In this document: positions 53,612 through 63,100 of the stretch, piece after piece
Layout: every line of letters begins with the position of its first letter
Position numbering within the stretch: the stretch's first letter is position 1
Assembly (NCBI RefSeq): GCF_001513965.1
Contig: NZ_KQ948015.1
Span: 582,236 to 646,235 of the forward strand
Length of the DNA stretch: 64,000 bases
Direction of reading: 5' to 3'
DNA from: Streptomyces cellostaticus
Lineage (GTDB): Bacteria > Actinomycetota > Actinomycetes > Streptomycetales > Streptomycetaceae
Translations under genes and position numbers: made by a program
The notes under the pieces: model-generated
Seen by the model: the letters and a program-made list of their open reading frames with translations, nothing else
Database searches by the model: none
What the model was told of the DNA's origin: nothing

Positions 53612-54437
53612 ACTGCTCCTCCACCGCGGCCGAGACGATCGTGGTGAGCGCCTTGAAGGTACGGATCCCTTCGTACATGGTGTCGCTGGTGTACGCCACC
53701 TTCCGCTCGCCGATGCGCGCGACCCCCGGCACGACGGTCGCGGCCATCGCCAGGTGCTCGGCGTCGACCTCGACGGCGACGGTGAACGGGCCGCCGTGCA
53801 CGGGTTCGTGCCGGACCGCCAGCTGTGCGGCCTCCTTGGCCGCCGCGCGGATGTCGGCGGCGGTGCGGGCCGGGGTCCGGCACACCGCCGCGTACCGCGA
53901 CACATGGTCCTTGACCGCGACCTTCAGCGCCCCGGGCGCATACCCGAGCGCGTCGTCGCAGGCCACGTCGTCGCCGGTGACGAGCACGACGGGCACGCCG
54001 TACTCGGCGACGACGTGCGCATTGAGCAGACCCTCGCTCGCGCGGACGTCGTTCACCCACACCCCGGTGATCTGGTTCGCGAGGTAGGTGTGCGCGAGGA
54101 CACCCTCCATGCCGGCGCCGGCGTGGTAGCCGACGAACGCGATGCCGTCCACGTCACCGTGCTGGACGCCCTCCACCATGGACAGCGCCTTGTGCCGCCC
54201 GGTGAGCATCTCGACCCGTTCGTCGAGCCGCTCCAGCAGCAGGTTGCGCATGGTCCAGTGGGCCTCGTTGACGAGTACCTGGTCGGCGCCGCCGTCGAAG
54301 AAGCCCTCCACGGCGGCGCCCACGTCCGAGGTGAACATCGACCGGCAGCGCTCCCACTGCGGCGTCCCCGGCAGCACGTCGGCCGGCCAGGTGACGCCGG
54401 TGGCGCCCTCCATGTCCGCGCTGATGAGGATCTTCAT
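53604..54437 (-). CDS. M55-family D-aminopeptidase (DppA-like)
   Basis: A 277-residue zinc peptidase. KILISADMEGATGVTW and VLVNEAHWTMRNLL supply the Asp/Glu and His ligands; FVGYHAGAGMEGVLAHTY and VVLVTGDDVACDDA are strongly conserved. DppA of Bacillus is specific for D-Ala peptides, so this first gene biases the operon toward D-amino-acid peptides. ATG 54437. Confidence 0.86.
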   Translation of the reverse strand: MKILISADMEGATGVTWPADVLPGTPQWERCRSMFTSDVGAAVEGFFDGGADQVLVNEAHWTMRNLLLERLDERVEMLTGRHKALSMVEGVQHGDVDGIAFVGYHAGAGMEGVLAHTYLANQITGVWVNDVRASEGLLNAHVVAEYGVPVVLVTGDDVACDDALGYAPGALKVAVKDHVSRYAAVCRTPARTAADIRAAAKEAAQLAVRHEPVHGGPFTVAVEVDAEHLAMAATVVPGVARIGERKVAYTSDTMYEGIRTFKALTTIVSAAVEEQYG

Positions 54438-54528
54438 GGTTCTCTCTCCTCTCCCCGGGTCGGTTCACCGGACTCCCCAGACTGACATCATCACGTCGTC
54501 GTGGCTGTGCCCCGGGGCGGCCCGCGTG

Positions 54529-56739
54529 TCATGCGTCCTCGCGCAGCCCGATACGGTCGTGGAGGCGGCGCAGCGGACCGGGGGCCCACCAGTTGGCCCG
54601 CCCGGCCAGCCGCATGAACGACGGCACGAGCACGGCCCGGACGAGCGTCGCGTCCAGTACCACCGCCAGTGCGAGGCCGACGCCGAGCAGTTTCAGCAGG
54701 GTCACCCCGGAGACGGCGAAGACGAACAGCACTGCGGCGACGAGGACCGCCGCGGCCGTGATGATCCGGCCGGTGTGCTGGAGGCCGAAGGCGACGGACT
54801 CCGTGTTGTCGCCGGTGCACAGGTAGCGCTCACGGATGCGGGAGAGCAGGAAGACCTCGTAGTCCATGGAGAGCCCGAAGGCCACGCAGAACGTCAGGAT
54901 CGGGATGGTGGCGTCCAGGGTGCCGGTGTGCGGCGGGCTGCCCACGAGGAACGACAGGTGCCCCTCCTGGAACACGAACACCATCGCCCCGAAGGTGGCA
55001 CTGAGGCTGAGCGTGTTGAGCACCAGTGCCTTCACCGGCATCAGGACGCTCCCGGTGAACAGGAAGAGCAGCACCAGGGAGGAGCCCACCACGATGCCGA
55101 TCGCGGCCGGAGTGGCCCGGGCGATAGCCGAGGTGCTGTCCTCGACCTCGGCGGCCCGTCCGCCCACCGACACCGTGGCCCCGGCCGGCGGCGCCACCTC
55201 CCGCAGGCGGCCCACGAGCCGGGTGCCGGCGGACGAGTTCTGCTCCACCGACGAGACCACCAAGAGCAGCGTGCTGTCGCCGTCCACCAGCGCGGCGGCG
55301 GCCGGGCCCGCCCCCCGGACCCGGAGCCCGGCGGCGTACCTGCCGGGCGCCGCACTCACCTGGCGGACGTCGGGCACCGCGGACAGCGCACGGGCGTAGG
55401 GCTCCAGGTTCTGCACCCGGTCGCGCCCCACGCCCTGCACCACCACCGGGACGGTGCCCAGCGCGTCGGCGTCGAAGCGGTCGCGCAGCAGCTGCGTGGC
55501 GCGGTGCACCTGGGAGGAGGCAGGCAGTGAGCGGTCGTCGAACAGGCCCGAGGCGACCCGGGTGAACGGGGATGCGAGGACGGCCAGCAGCACCACCACG
55601 CCGCCGCCGTAGAGCACCGGACGGCGCATCACCGCGGTGGCGAACCGGTACCAGCGTCCGGCCTCGGGGGCCGCCGCCGGGCCTGCCGTGCGTCGCGCCG
55701 GGCCGCGCAGCCGGACGAAAACGTCGTAGCGGTCGACCCGATGGCCCAGGACGGCCAGCAGCGCGGGCAGGACGAGGACCGCCCCCGCCGCCGCGGAGAG
55801 CACCACGGCGATGCCGCCGTAGGCGAAGGAGCGCAGGAAGAACTGGGGGAAGACCAGCAGGGCGACGAGGGACAGGGCGACGGTGAGGGCGGAGAACGCG
55901 ACGGTGCGCCCGGCCCGGCGCACGGTGGGGCCCAGGGCCTCCTGCACCGTGGCGCCGGCGCGCAGCTCCTCCCGGAAACGGGCGAGGATGAACAGGCTGT
56001 AGTCGATGGCGAGTCCGAGTCCGAGCGAGGTGGTGGAGTTCATCGAGTACACCGAGATCGGCACGGCGCCCGCCAGGGCGTTGAGCACCGCCCGGCTCAC
56101 CAGGACCGACAGCAGCGCGATGACCAGCGGCAGGGTGGCGGCCACCGCGCCGCCGAAGACCAGCAGGAGCAGGACCAGGGTGATCGGCGCGGCGATCGCC
56201 TCGGCGAGCAGCAGGTCGTGCGCGGTGCGCCTGCCGACCTCCGACTGCACCTGCGCGGGGCCGGCCGCCAGGACCGTCAGGCCCTGCGCATGCCGTCGGA
56301 TGTCCGGTACCACCCGGTCGGCGGTCTTCGCCCGGTCGTCCTCGTCACCGCTCAGGGAGAGCGTGACCAGCCCGACGGAGCCGTCACGGGAGCGCAGCGA
56401 GGGCGCGCGCTGCGCCGTCCAGTACGAGGTGGCGGCCCGCACGCCCGGAGTGTGCGCGGCGCGACGGGTCAGGGCGGTGCCGAGGGAGGTCATCTCCGGT
56501 GAGTCGACGTCGGTCGTGCCGCGCAGCAGCAGCACCAGGTCGTCGCCGGCGGAGGGGAAGCGCTCGGCGACCAGGCGGGCGGCGCGGGCGGACTGCGCGC
56601 CGGGGTCGGAGAAACCGCCGTGGACCAGCCGGTGTTCCACGCCCAGGCCGCCGGTCCAGGCGAGGACGAGAGTGACTGCGCTCACCCACAGCACGGCGAC
56701 GCGCCGCCGGTACAGTGCCGCGCTGACGCGGTCCAGCAT
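54529..56739 (-). CDS. MMPL-family RND transporter
   Basis: A 736-residue membrane protein with the two-half MMPL layout: a first hydrophobic helix, an extracellular domain, five helices with STTSLGLGLAIDYSLFILARFREEL, then the same again with ILTFCVAFGLSMDYEVFLLSRIRERY. The conserved Asp in D-Y carries protons. MMPLs export lipids and polyketides in actinomycetes. Its start lies 165 bp from the divergent thioesterase, so it may belong with the PKS set. ATG 56739 with AAGGAA. Confidence 0.85.
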   Translation of the reverse strand: MLDRVSAALYRRRVAVLWVSAVTLVLAWTGGLGVEHRLVHGGFSDPGAQSARAARLVAERFPSAGDDLVLLLRGTTDVDSPEMTSLGTALTRRAAHTPGVRAATSYWTAQRAPSLRSRDGSVGLVTLSLSGDEDDRAKTADRVVPDIRRHAQGLTVLAAGPAQVQSEVGRRTAHDLLLAEAIAAPITLVLLLLVFGGAVAATLPLVIALLSVLVSRAVLNALAGAVPISVYSMNSTTSLGLGLAIDYSLFILARFREELRAGATVQEALGPTVRRAGRTVAFSALTVALSLVALLVFPQFFLRSFAYGGIAVVLSAAAGAVLVLPALLAVLGHRVDRYDVFVRLRGPARRTAGPAAAPEAGRWYRFATAVMRRPVLYGGGVVVLLAVLASPFTRVASGLFDDRSLPASSQVHRATQLLRDRFDADALGTVPVVVQGVGRDRVQNLEPYARALSAVPDVRQVSAAPGRYAAGLRVRGAGPAAAALVDGDSTLLLVVSSVEQNSSAGTRLVGRLREVAPPAGATVSVGGRAAEVEDSTSAIARATPAAIGIVVGSSLVLLFLFTGSVLMPVKALVLNTLSLSATFGAMVFVFQEGHLSFLVGSPPHTGTLDATIPILTFCVAFGLSMDYEVFLLSRIRERYLCTGDNTESVAFGLQHTGRIITAAAVLVAAVLFVFAVSGVTLLKLLGVGLALAVVLDATLVRAVLVPSFMRLAGRANWWAPGPLRRLHDRIGLREDA

Positions 56740-56766
56740 GACAGTTCCTTCCTGGGTCGAGCAGTC

Positions 56767-56776
56767 TGTCCGGACA
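56767..56776. promoter_or_regulatory. Short palindrome in the divergent MMPL/thioesterase promoter region
   Basis: TGTCCGGACA is a perfect 10-bp inverted repeat 28-37 bases upstream of the MMPL start, in the 164-bp intergenic region. It could be a TetR- or similar operator; the regulator is not in the window. Confidence 0.3.
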
Positions 56777-56903
56777 AGGGCAAAGGCAAGGGGCCCGCGG
56801 TGTCCGCAACCGCCGGTTCAGCGCCTGCCAGTTCGATTGATGGGCGGGCCCTGAGCTGGCGATACTGGCTCCCGAGCACTGACGCCGAGGCGAAGTGGGG
56901 CCC

Positions 56904-57803
56904 ATGCATCAAGAACGCGCACTGCCGGAACTGCTCGGCCTCCTCGACATCGAACCCGCTCCCGGCCGGGAGGACGGGGACCACTTCCTCGGGCGCCCTC
57001 CCCAGGAGCAGTCCTCCCCGGTGTACGGAGGGCTGCTGGCCGCCCAGGCGCTGGCCGCCGCCGGGCGTACGGTGTCCGGCGAACTGCCCGTGCACTCCGT
57101 GCACTGCTCCTTCCTGCGGCCCGGCCTGCCGACCGCGCCCTTCGACTACCGGGCCGAGCGGGTGAAGGACAGCGCTTCCTTCGCCACCCGGCGGGTCCAT
57201 GCGGCCCAGCGCGGCCGGGAGGTGTTCGCTCTGACCGCCTCCTTCCACCGCCCCGAACCGGGCCTCGGCCACCAGGACCCGATGCCGCCCGTCCCGGACC
57301 CGGAGGGCCTGCCGACCTACGAGGAACGGCTGACCAAGGCGTTCGGCGAGGTGGTCGCCCCCCTCGGGAAGCCGTATGAGACGCGCTTCGTCGGACCGTT
57401 GAGCTTCGACGCCGAGAAGGACCCGGCGCTGCTGTCCTCCCGGACGCAGGTGTGGGTGCGCATCAAGGGCGAGGTGCCGGCCGAGGCGACCACCGGCCGC
57501 GAACGGCTGCTCCACGCCTGCCTGTTGGTGTACCTCTGCGACGTGACCATGCTGGAGACGGTGCTGGTCCGGCACGGGGTGTCGTGGTTCCACGCCAGTG
57601 GCCGGAGCCTCGACTACACCGTGTGGATCCACCACCCGTTCCGCGCGGACGACTGGCTGCTCTGCGCCCACGAGACCCCAGTGGCTTCCGGGGGACGGGG
57701 CCTGGTCCTGGGCCGGGTCTTCACCCGCGACGGGGTGCTGGTCGCCACCCTCGCCCAGGAGGGCCTGCTCCGGGTGAGCGGCGACCACGGGGGCGTCGGC
57801 TGA
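56904..57803 (+). CDS. Acyl-CoA thioesterase II-like double hotdog protein
   Basis: A 299-residue protein matching the TesB/TE-II fold. VYGGLLAAQALAAAGRTVSGELPVHSVHCSFLRPG marks the first hotdog, SLDYTVWIHHPFRADDWLLCAHETPVASGGRGLVLGRVFTRDGVLVATLAQEG the second, holding the catalytic Asp/Thr-Gln network. It could release or edit acyl chains from the nearby PKS. ATG 56904 (GTG 56895 possible). Convergent with the FabG-type gene. Confidence 0.8.
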   Translation: MHQERALPELLGLLDIEPAPGREDGDHFLGRPPQEQSSPVYGGLLAAQALAAAGRTVSGELPVHSVHCSFLRPGLPTAPFDYRAERVKDSASFATRRVHAAQRGREVFALTASFHRPEPGLGHQDPMPPVPDPEGLPTYEERLTKAFGEVVAPLGKPYETRFVGPLSFDAEKDPALLSSRTQVWVRIKGEVPAEATTGRERLLHACLLVYLCDVTMLETVLVRHGVSWFHASGRSLDYTVWIHHPFRADDWLLCAHETPVASGGRGLVLGRVFTRDGVLVATLAQEGLLRVSGDHGGVG

Positions 57804-57852
57804 GGCCCCGTCGCCGCGGCACGGCGGGCGCCGGCACCCCCGGTGCGGCGGG

Positions 57853-58614
57853 CTACACGACCAGACCGCCGGAGATCTCGATGGCCTGCCCGGTGATGTA
57901 GCGGGCCCGGTCGCAGGCCAGGAAGCACACCAGGTGTGCCACGTCCTCGGGGGAGCCGAAGGCATGGCCGGGAATCAGGGACCTGAGGAACTCGGCCTTG
58001 TCCTCGGGGATCGCGGCCGTCATGTCGGTCTCGATGAGACCGGGGGCGACGGCGTTGACGGTGACACCCCGGGCGCCGATCTCCTTGGACAGCGCCTTGG
58101 TGAAGCCGATGACCCCGGCTTTGGCGGCGGAGTAGGCCGTCTGGCCGGGAGTGCCGTGCATCCCCGAGGAGGAGGCGATGTTGATGATGGCACCGCTGCG
58201 CTGTTTCACCAGGGGCATCAGCAGGGGCTTGGTGACGGTGTACATGCTGTCGAGGTTGGTGCCGATGACCTCGTGCCACTGCTGGGGGCCCATACGGGCG
58301 AACAGGGTGTCGCGGGTGACGCCCGCGTTGTTGACGAGGACGTCGAACCGGTCCAGGTGGCCGAGGGCCGAGGCGGCGAACCGTTCGGCCGCCGCGGTGT
58401 CCGCGACATCGGCGTACAGCGGGGTGCAGCGCCGCCCCGGGTGGGCGGTACGCAGCTCGTCGGCCAGGGCGCGGGCCTGCTTCTCACCGCTGTGGTAGCC
58501 GAAGACGACGTCGGCGCCCTGCGCCAGCGCCAGCCGGACGACGGCGGCGCCGATGCCCCGCGATCCGCCGGTGACCACACAGCCGCGGCCCGCCAGCGGA
58601 AGGTCATCCGTCAC
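57853..58614 (-). CDS. FabG-type 3-oxoacyl-ACP reductase (possible trans-acting ketoreductase)
   Basis: A 253-residue SDR enzyme. VTGGSRGIGAA (about 14-24) binds NADP(H), NNAG follows near 95, and the catalytic SSS...Y-x-x-x-K is at about 148-165 (GQTAYSAAKAGVIGF). The C-terminal GGLVV is standard. GTG 58614 overlaps the radical SAM stop by 11 bp, so the two are coupled. Because the PKS lacks a ketoreductase, I infer that this enzyme reduces the PKS intermediates in trans. Confidence 0.85.
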   Translation of the reverse strand: MTDDLPLAGRGCVVTGGSRGIGAAVVRLALAQGADVVFGYHSGEKQARALADELRTAHPGRRCTPLYADVADTAAAERFAASALGHLDRFDVLVNNAGVTRDTLFARMGPQQWHEVIGTNLDSMYTVTKPLLMPLVKQRSGAIINIASSSGMHGTPGQTAYSAAKAGVIGFTKALSKEIGARGVTVNAVAPGLIETDMTAAIPEDKAEFLRSLIPGHAFGSPEDVAHLVCFLACDRARYITGQAIEISGGLVV

Positions 58615-60052
58615 TGCGCACCCCCGGCGTCACGGTGGCAAGCCGGCGGGACTCCTTCTTGCGCTGCGCGGCCTCCTCGCGCAGTTCGCGGTAGCGCTCC
58701 TCGGCGATCAGGGTGGAGATCATGGGGGCGTAGAACGGGCCGTCGCCGACCAGCTTGATCCGCTCCGCGGTGATCTCCGCGTAGCCCCGCTCGGCCAGGG
58801 CGTCCCAGACGGTGGCGAACTTCTCGTAGACGTCGAGACCGAAGGCGACGCGGTAGTGGACCCGGTTGATCTCCGTGCTGATGAGGCTGCGGAAGAGCAG
58901 CATCAGCAGCCAGTCCTCCAAGGTGTGCCGGAAGCCGCGCTCGACCGGGAACCGTCCGCCGTCGACGGCCGCCTTGTACTGCGGCAGGCTGCGGTGGTTG
59001 ATGAACGACCACGAACGGCCCGGCGCAAGGGCGGGGGTGCCGAAGAAGGTGATCGCCGCGTAGCCGAGCCCCAGGGTGTCGACGTGCTCGAAGCGGGTGG
59101 TGTAGCCCTCGCGGAAGTCCTTGGCCGCCGGGTCCCCGGGGCGGCGGAAGTTGTACGTCGACAGCTGCTCGTAGCCGTGGTCGAGCAGGAAGTCGCGTCC
59201 CGCCCGGTACATCTCCAGGTTGGCCAGCGTGCTGGGCAGTTCGTGGTAGCGGTTGAGAGCGAAGTCGGTGGGACCGCCGACGTTCAGCTCGTAATGGGTG
59301 ATGTCGTGGACGTCCCAGGAGACCAGGGTCTCCAGGTCCTCCAGCATGGTGTCGACGGTCTGCTGGGGCCAGCCGAAGATGAGGTCGACGTTGGCGGCCA
59401 GGCCGAGTTCGCGGGCCCATTCCAGGCTCTGGATGACGTGTTTGGTCGTCTGTTTGCGGCCGCTGAAGCTGTTGAGCCGTTCGTTGATCTGCTGGACACC
59501 CATGCTGATCCGGTTCATCCCCGCGTCGCGGATGGCCTGCATCTTCTCCCGGGAGAAGAGCTGGGGGATGCCCTCCAGGGTGAGGTCCGCCTGGTCCGGG
59601 ATCTCGGGGAAGAGGCGGCGCACCATGTCCATCAGCCGGTGGTAGACGGGGGGCCGGTAGAGGTTCGAGGTGCCTCCGCCGAAGTAGGCCCCGGCGAGGA
59701 CGGCGCCCTCCATCTGCTCCCGGTACATCTCGGCTTCGCGTTCCACGTAGCCGTAGTAGTTCTCCAGCGCCGCGTTGCCCGTGAACTCCTCGACGGGGAA
59801 CAGGCAGTACCCGCACTTTCCGGGGTCGGTCGGGAGGCAGTACGGGACGCCGACGTAGAGGAACACATGGGACTGGTCACCCGCGGCGCGCAGGCGCATG
59901 CGGTCCTCGCCGATCTCGTCCAGGGGCACGGACGGCTCGTCCCAGAACCGCGGGGACGGGAAGCCGTGCTGGATCTTGTTGACCTGGCGTTCGGCGAGAC
60001 GGCTGTCGAGGTAGCTGTTGACGTGGTCGGGGCTCAACACGGTGGCAGGCAC
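58604..60052 (-). CDS. HemN-like radical SAM enzyme, probable PKS-associated C-methylase or cyclopropanase
   Basis: A 482-residue radical SAM protein. The cluster-binding Cys are C72, C80 and C83 (PYCLPTDPGKCGYC), a C-x7-C-x2-C spacing instead of HemN's C-x3-C-x2-C. GAYFGGGTSNLYRP is the GGE-type SAM motif, LEGIPQLFS and RISMGVQQIN follow as in HemN, and a HemN C-terminal domain (about 370-480) is present. HemN-like enzymes in natural-product clusters can methylate or cyclopropanate carbons. It lies 55 bp after the PKS and is coupled to the FabG-type gene. GTG 60052; an in-frame GTG at codon 5 is also possible. Confidence 0.8.
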   Translation of the reverse strand: MPATVLSPDHVNSYLDSRLAERQVNKIQHGFPSPRFWDEPSVPLDEIGEDRMRLRAAGDQSHVFLYVGVPYCLPTDPGKCGYCLFPVEEFTGNAALENYYGYVEREAEMYREQMEGAVLAGAYFGGGTSNLYRPPVYHRLMDMVRRLFPEIPDQADLTLEGIPQLFSREKMQAIRDAGMNRISMGVQQINERLNSFSGRKQTTKHVIQSLEWARELGLAANVDLIFGWPQQTVDTMLEDLETLVSWDVHDITHYELNVGGPTDFALNRYHELPSTLANLEMYRAGRDFLLDHGYEQLSTYNFRRPGDPAAKDFREGYTTRFEHVDTLGLGYAAITFFGTPALAPGRSWSFINHRSLPQYKAAVDGGRFPVERGFRHTLEDWLLMLLFRSLISTEINRVHYRVAFGLDVYEKFATVWDALAERGYAEITAERIKLVGDGPFYAPMISTLIAEERYRELREEAAQRKKESRRLATVTPGVRSDG

Positions 60053-60107
60053 TTCCCCTCTGGGTGGGATCTGCCGGGTGGTCTGCCGGCCCGGCGGGAG
60101 GCGGGGC

Positions 60108-63100
60108 TCAGGAGCCCTGGTGGGCGGGGGTGGTCGAGTCCGCCAGGATCACGCGGTGCAGGAGGTATTCGGCCAGTTCCTCGATGCTCTGGTACTCCAG
60201 TGCCTCCATCGCCTTGAAGCGGAAGTCGAGCTTTTCCTGGATGCGACGCTGGAGTTCGGTGATGCTCAGGGAGTCGAGACCGATCTCCAGCAGGGCCAGG
60301 GACGGGTCGAGATCGTGGAGGTCGATCTCCAGCTCGGTCGACATCCGCCCGAGGGTGTCGACGATCTCGTCGGTGAGCCAGCCGATGACCGCCTGCCGGC
60401 GCTCTCCGGCGGGCCGGGCCTCGACGCGTTCCCGCAGTTCCTGCAGCGAGTCGCCGCTCTCCCGGGGGCGGCCGTCGGCCGGTGCGGGCAAGGCCGCCGA
60501 GGGGTCGGTCAGCGAGGCGATGCGCCGGAACTCGATGTCGTGGAGGTGCGCGAGGAGCTTCCCGGTGTCGTCCAGGACGCGCAGCTCGGCCGTGAACGCC
60601 GTCCCGGTGGTGTTCGGCCGCAGCCGGACGTGGCCCCAGACCTGGTCGGGCAACGGGCCGTGCAGCACCATCCGGCCCAGGCCGACGGGGACGTGGGCGC
60701 CCCTGGCCGCGCCCTCCCGCGCCGCCGCGGCCGTCAGGTGCAGACAGCCGTCGAGCACGGTGGCGAACCGGTGCGCATGGCTCACGCGCGACGCACCGTC
60801 GGGAGCGGCCGTGATCCGGCCGAGCGCCTGCCCGCCCGCCTCGTCGAGCCACAGCTCGCGGACGGTGGAGAAGCTCGCGCCGTACTCCATCCCGTCCTCC
60901 CGCAGCAGCCCGTAGAGCCGCCCGGGCGCCAGTTCCGTGGGCATCGCCGCGCGCAGCTCCTCGGGAGGTGTCCCGGAGCCGTCCGGACGCGCGGCCGGCC
61001 CGACCTTCCCCTGGCAGTAGCGGGATGCGCCGTCCCCGTCGCCTCCGGCCACGGTGAACCGGAGGTGACCGTCGGCCGAGGAGCCGTCCGCCTCCAGGTC
61101 CACCCGGACATTGCTGGGCTTCGCGGGGGCCAGGACCAGCGGGCGCAGGAAGTCGACGCCGGTCAGCTCGAGCGGCGCGGAGGCGTGGCCGTCGGCTGAG
61201 GTGTAGGCGTCCACGGCCAGCTCCAGATAGCCGGTGGCCGGGAAGACGGTCGACCCGAGGATGCGGTGGTCCGCCCACGGCGTCCCCGGCCGCACCTCCT
61301 GCCGGTGGACGGTCCGCCGGGCGGCCTGCTGCGGTACGGGCGCGGGCGCGACGGGCGGTGCCTGCCGCCGCGGTGCCGTGTCCGCCGCCTCGCCGTGGTC
61401 GGCGTCCGGCAGGGACTTCAGCCAGTACCGGTCCGTGCGGAACGGGTACTTCGGGGCACAGGAGGTACGGCGGTAGCGCGGGCCCTGGTAGAGCGCGGGG
61501 AGGTCGACGGCGGCGCCCGCCGTGAACAGGGCGCCCGCGGCGGCGAGGGTGTTGCGCACGTCCCGCCGGTCGCGCCGCAGGGTCGGGATCACGGTCACGC
61601 CGGTGTCGCCGAACGCCTCCGCGACGTACGTCCGCAGGGCGGGGTGCGGGCCGATCTCGACGACCACGGTGCAGCCCAGCGCGGCCACCGCGCGCATGCC
61701 GTCGAGGAACCGGACCGGTCGGCGAGCCTGCCGGCTCCAGTACTCCGGCCCCTCCGCGCCCGTCAGCGCTTCGCCCGTCACGTCGGAGAACACCGGGACG
61801 GCCGGGGCGGTCGGGCGCAGCCCGGCGGCCGCCTTCTCCAGCTCGGCCAGGACGGGGTCCATCAGCGGAGAGTGGAAGGCGTGCGAGGTACGCAGCCGGG
61901 TGGTCCGGCTGCCTTCGGCCTCGGCGAGGCGCGCCACCTCCTCCACGGCCTCGGCCCGACCCGAGACGACCACGGCGCGCGGGCCGTTGACGGCGGCGAC
62001 GGAGACGTCCGCCTCCCTCCCCGACACCCAGCCGTGCACGGTCTCCGGGTCGGCGGCGACTGCCAGCATCACTCCGTCGCGCGGCAGTTCGCCCATGAGG
62101 CGGCCGCGCACCGCGCTGAAGCGGGCGGCGTCCTCCAGGCTGAGCATGCCGGCGACGCACGCGGCAGCGACCTCGCCGATGCTGTGCCCGACCACTGCGT
62201 CCGGGACGACTCCCCACGAGCGCAGCAGGGTGGCGAGCGCATACTCGACGGCGAACAGCGCCGGCTGGGCCAGGCGTGTGTCGTCGAGCGCCTCCGGGGA
62301 CTGCTCTTCGAAGAGGACCTGCCGCAGCGGCGCGGGCAGTTCTGCGTCGAGCAGCTCGGCGCACCGGTCGAGGGCGGCGGCGAAGGCCGGTTCGCTGTCG
62401 TACAGTTCACGGGCCATGCCGGGGTACTGCACGCCCTGGCCGGTGAAGACGAAGGCGGTCCTGGCGCGCTTCGCCGGGTGCCCGCCGGTGACCGACGCAG
62501 GTGTCCGGCGGGTCCGCCACAGACGCAGGTCGCCCGCGATCTCGATGCCGCTCCGCCCGGTCACCGCGAGACGGTGGCGGTGCGCGGCGCGCCCGGCGGC
62601 GGCGGTGAAGACGGCCGCCGGCAGGGTCTCCCCGTCGGTCCGGGACAGGTACTGCGCCCAGCGCTCGGCCAGCGCGTCCAGGCTTGCGGGGGACTTGGCG
62701 GACAGCACCAGCAGCTCGGCCGGGCGCGGCTCCGCGGTGCCGGTGCGATGCCGCGGTTGCGGGGCCTCCCGCAGGATCGCGTGGGCATTGGTGCCGCTGT
62801 AGCCGAAGGAGTTGACGGCGGCCAGGCGCGGGACATCCGTCCGGGGCCAGGGCACGGACTCGGTGGGGATCTCCACCGAGGCGCCCTTGAGGTCGATCTT
62901 GGGGTTCAGCCGGTCCAGATGGAGGCTGGGGTAGATGGTCTGGCGGTGCAGCGAGAGGGCGGCCTTGACGACGCCGAGGAGTCCGGCGGCGGCCTCGGTG
63001 TGGCCGAAGTTACTCTTCACCGAGCCGACGTACAGCGGTCGGTCCGCGGTGCGGGTCCGGCCGTAGGCTCCGGCGATGGCGCCCATCTCGATGGGGTCGC

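Noticed and set aside
60034..62364. A 776-codon frame inside the PKS
   Set aside because: Arg-rich frame-shifted reading of the AT-DH region; the true frame has all PKS motifs.
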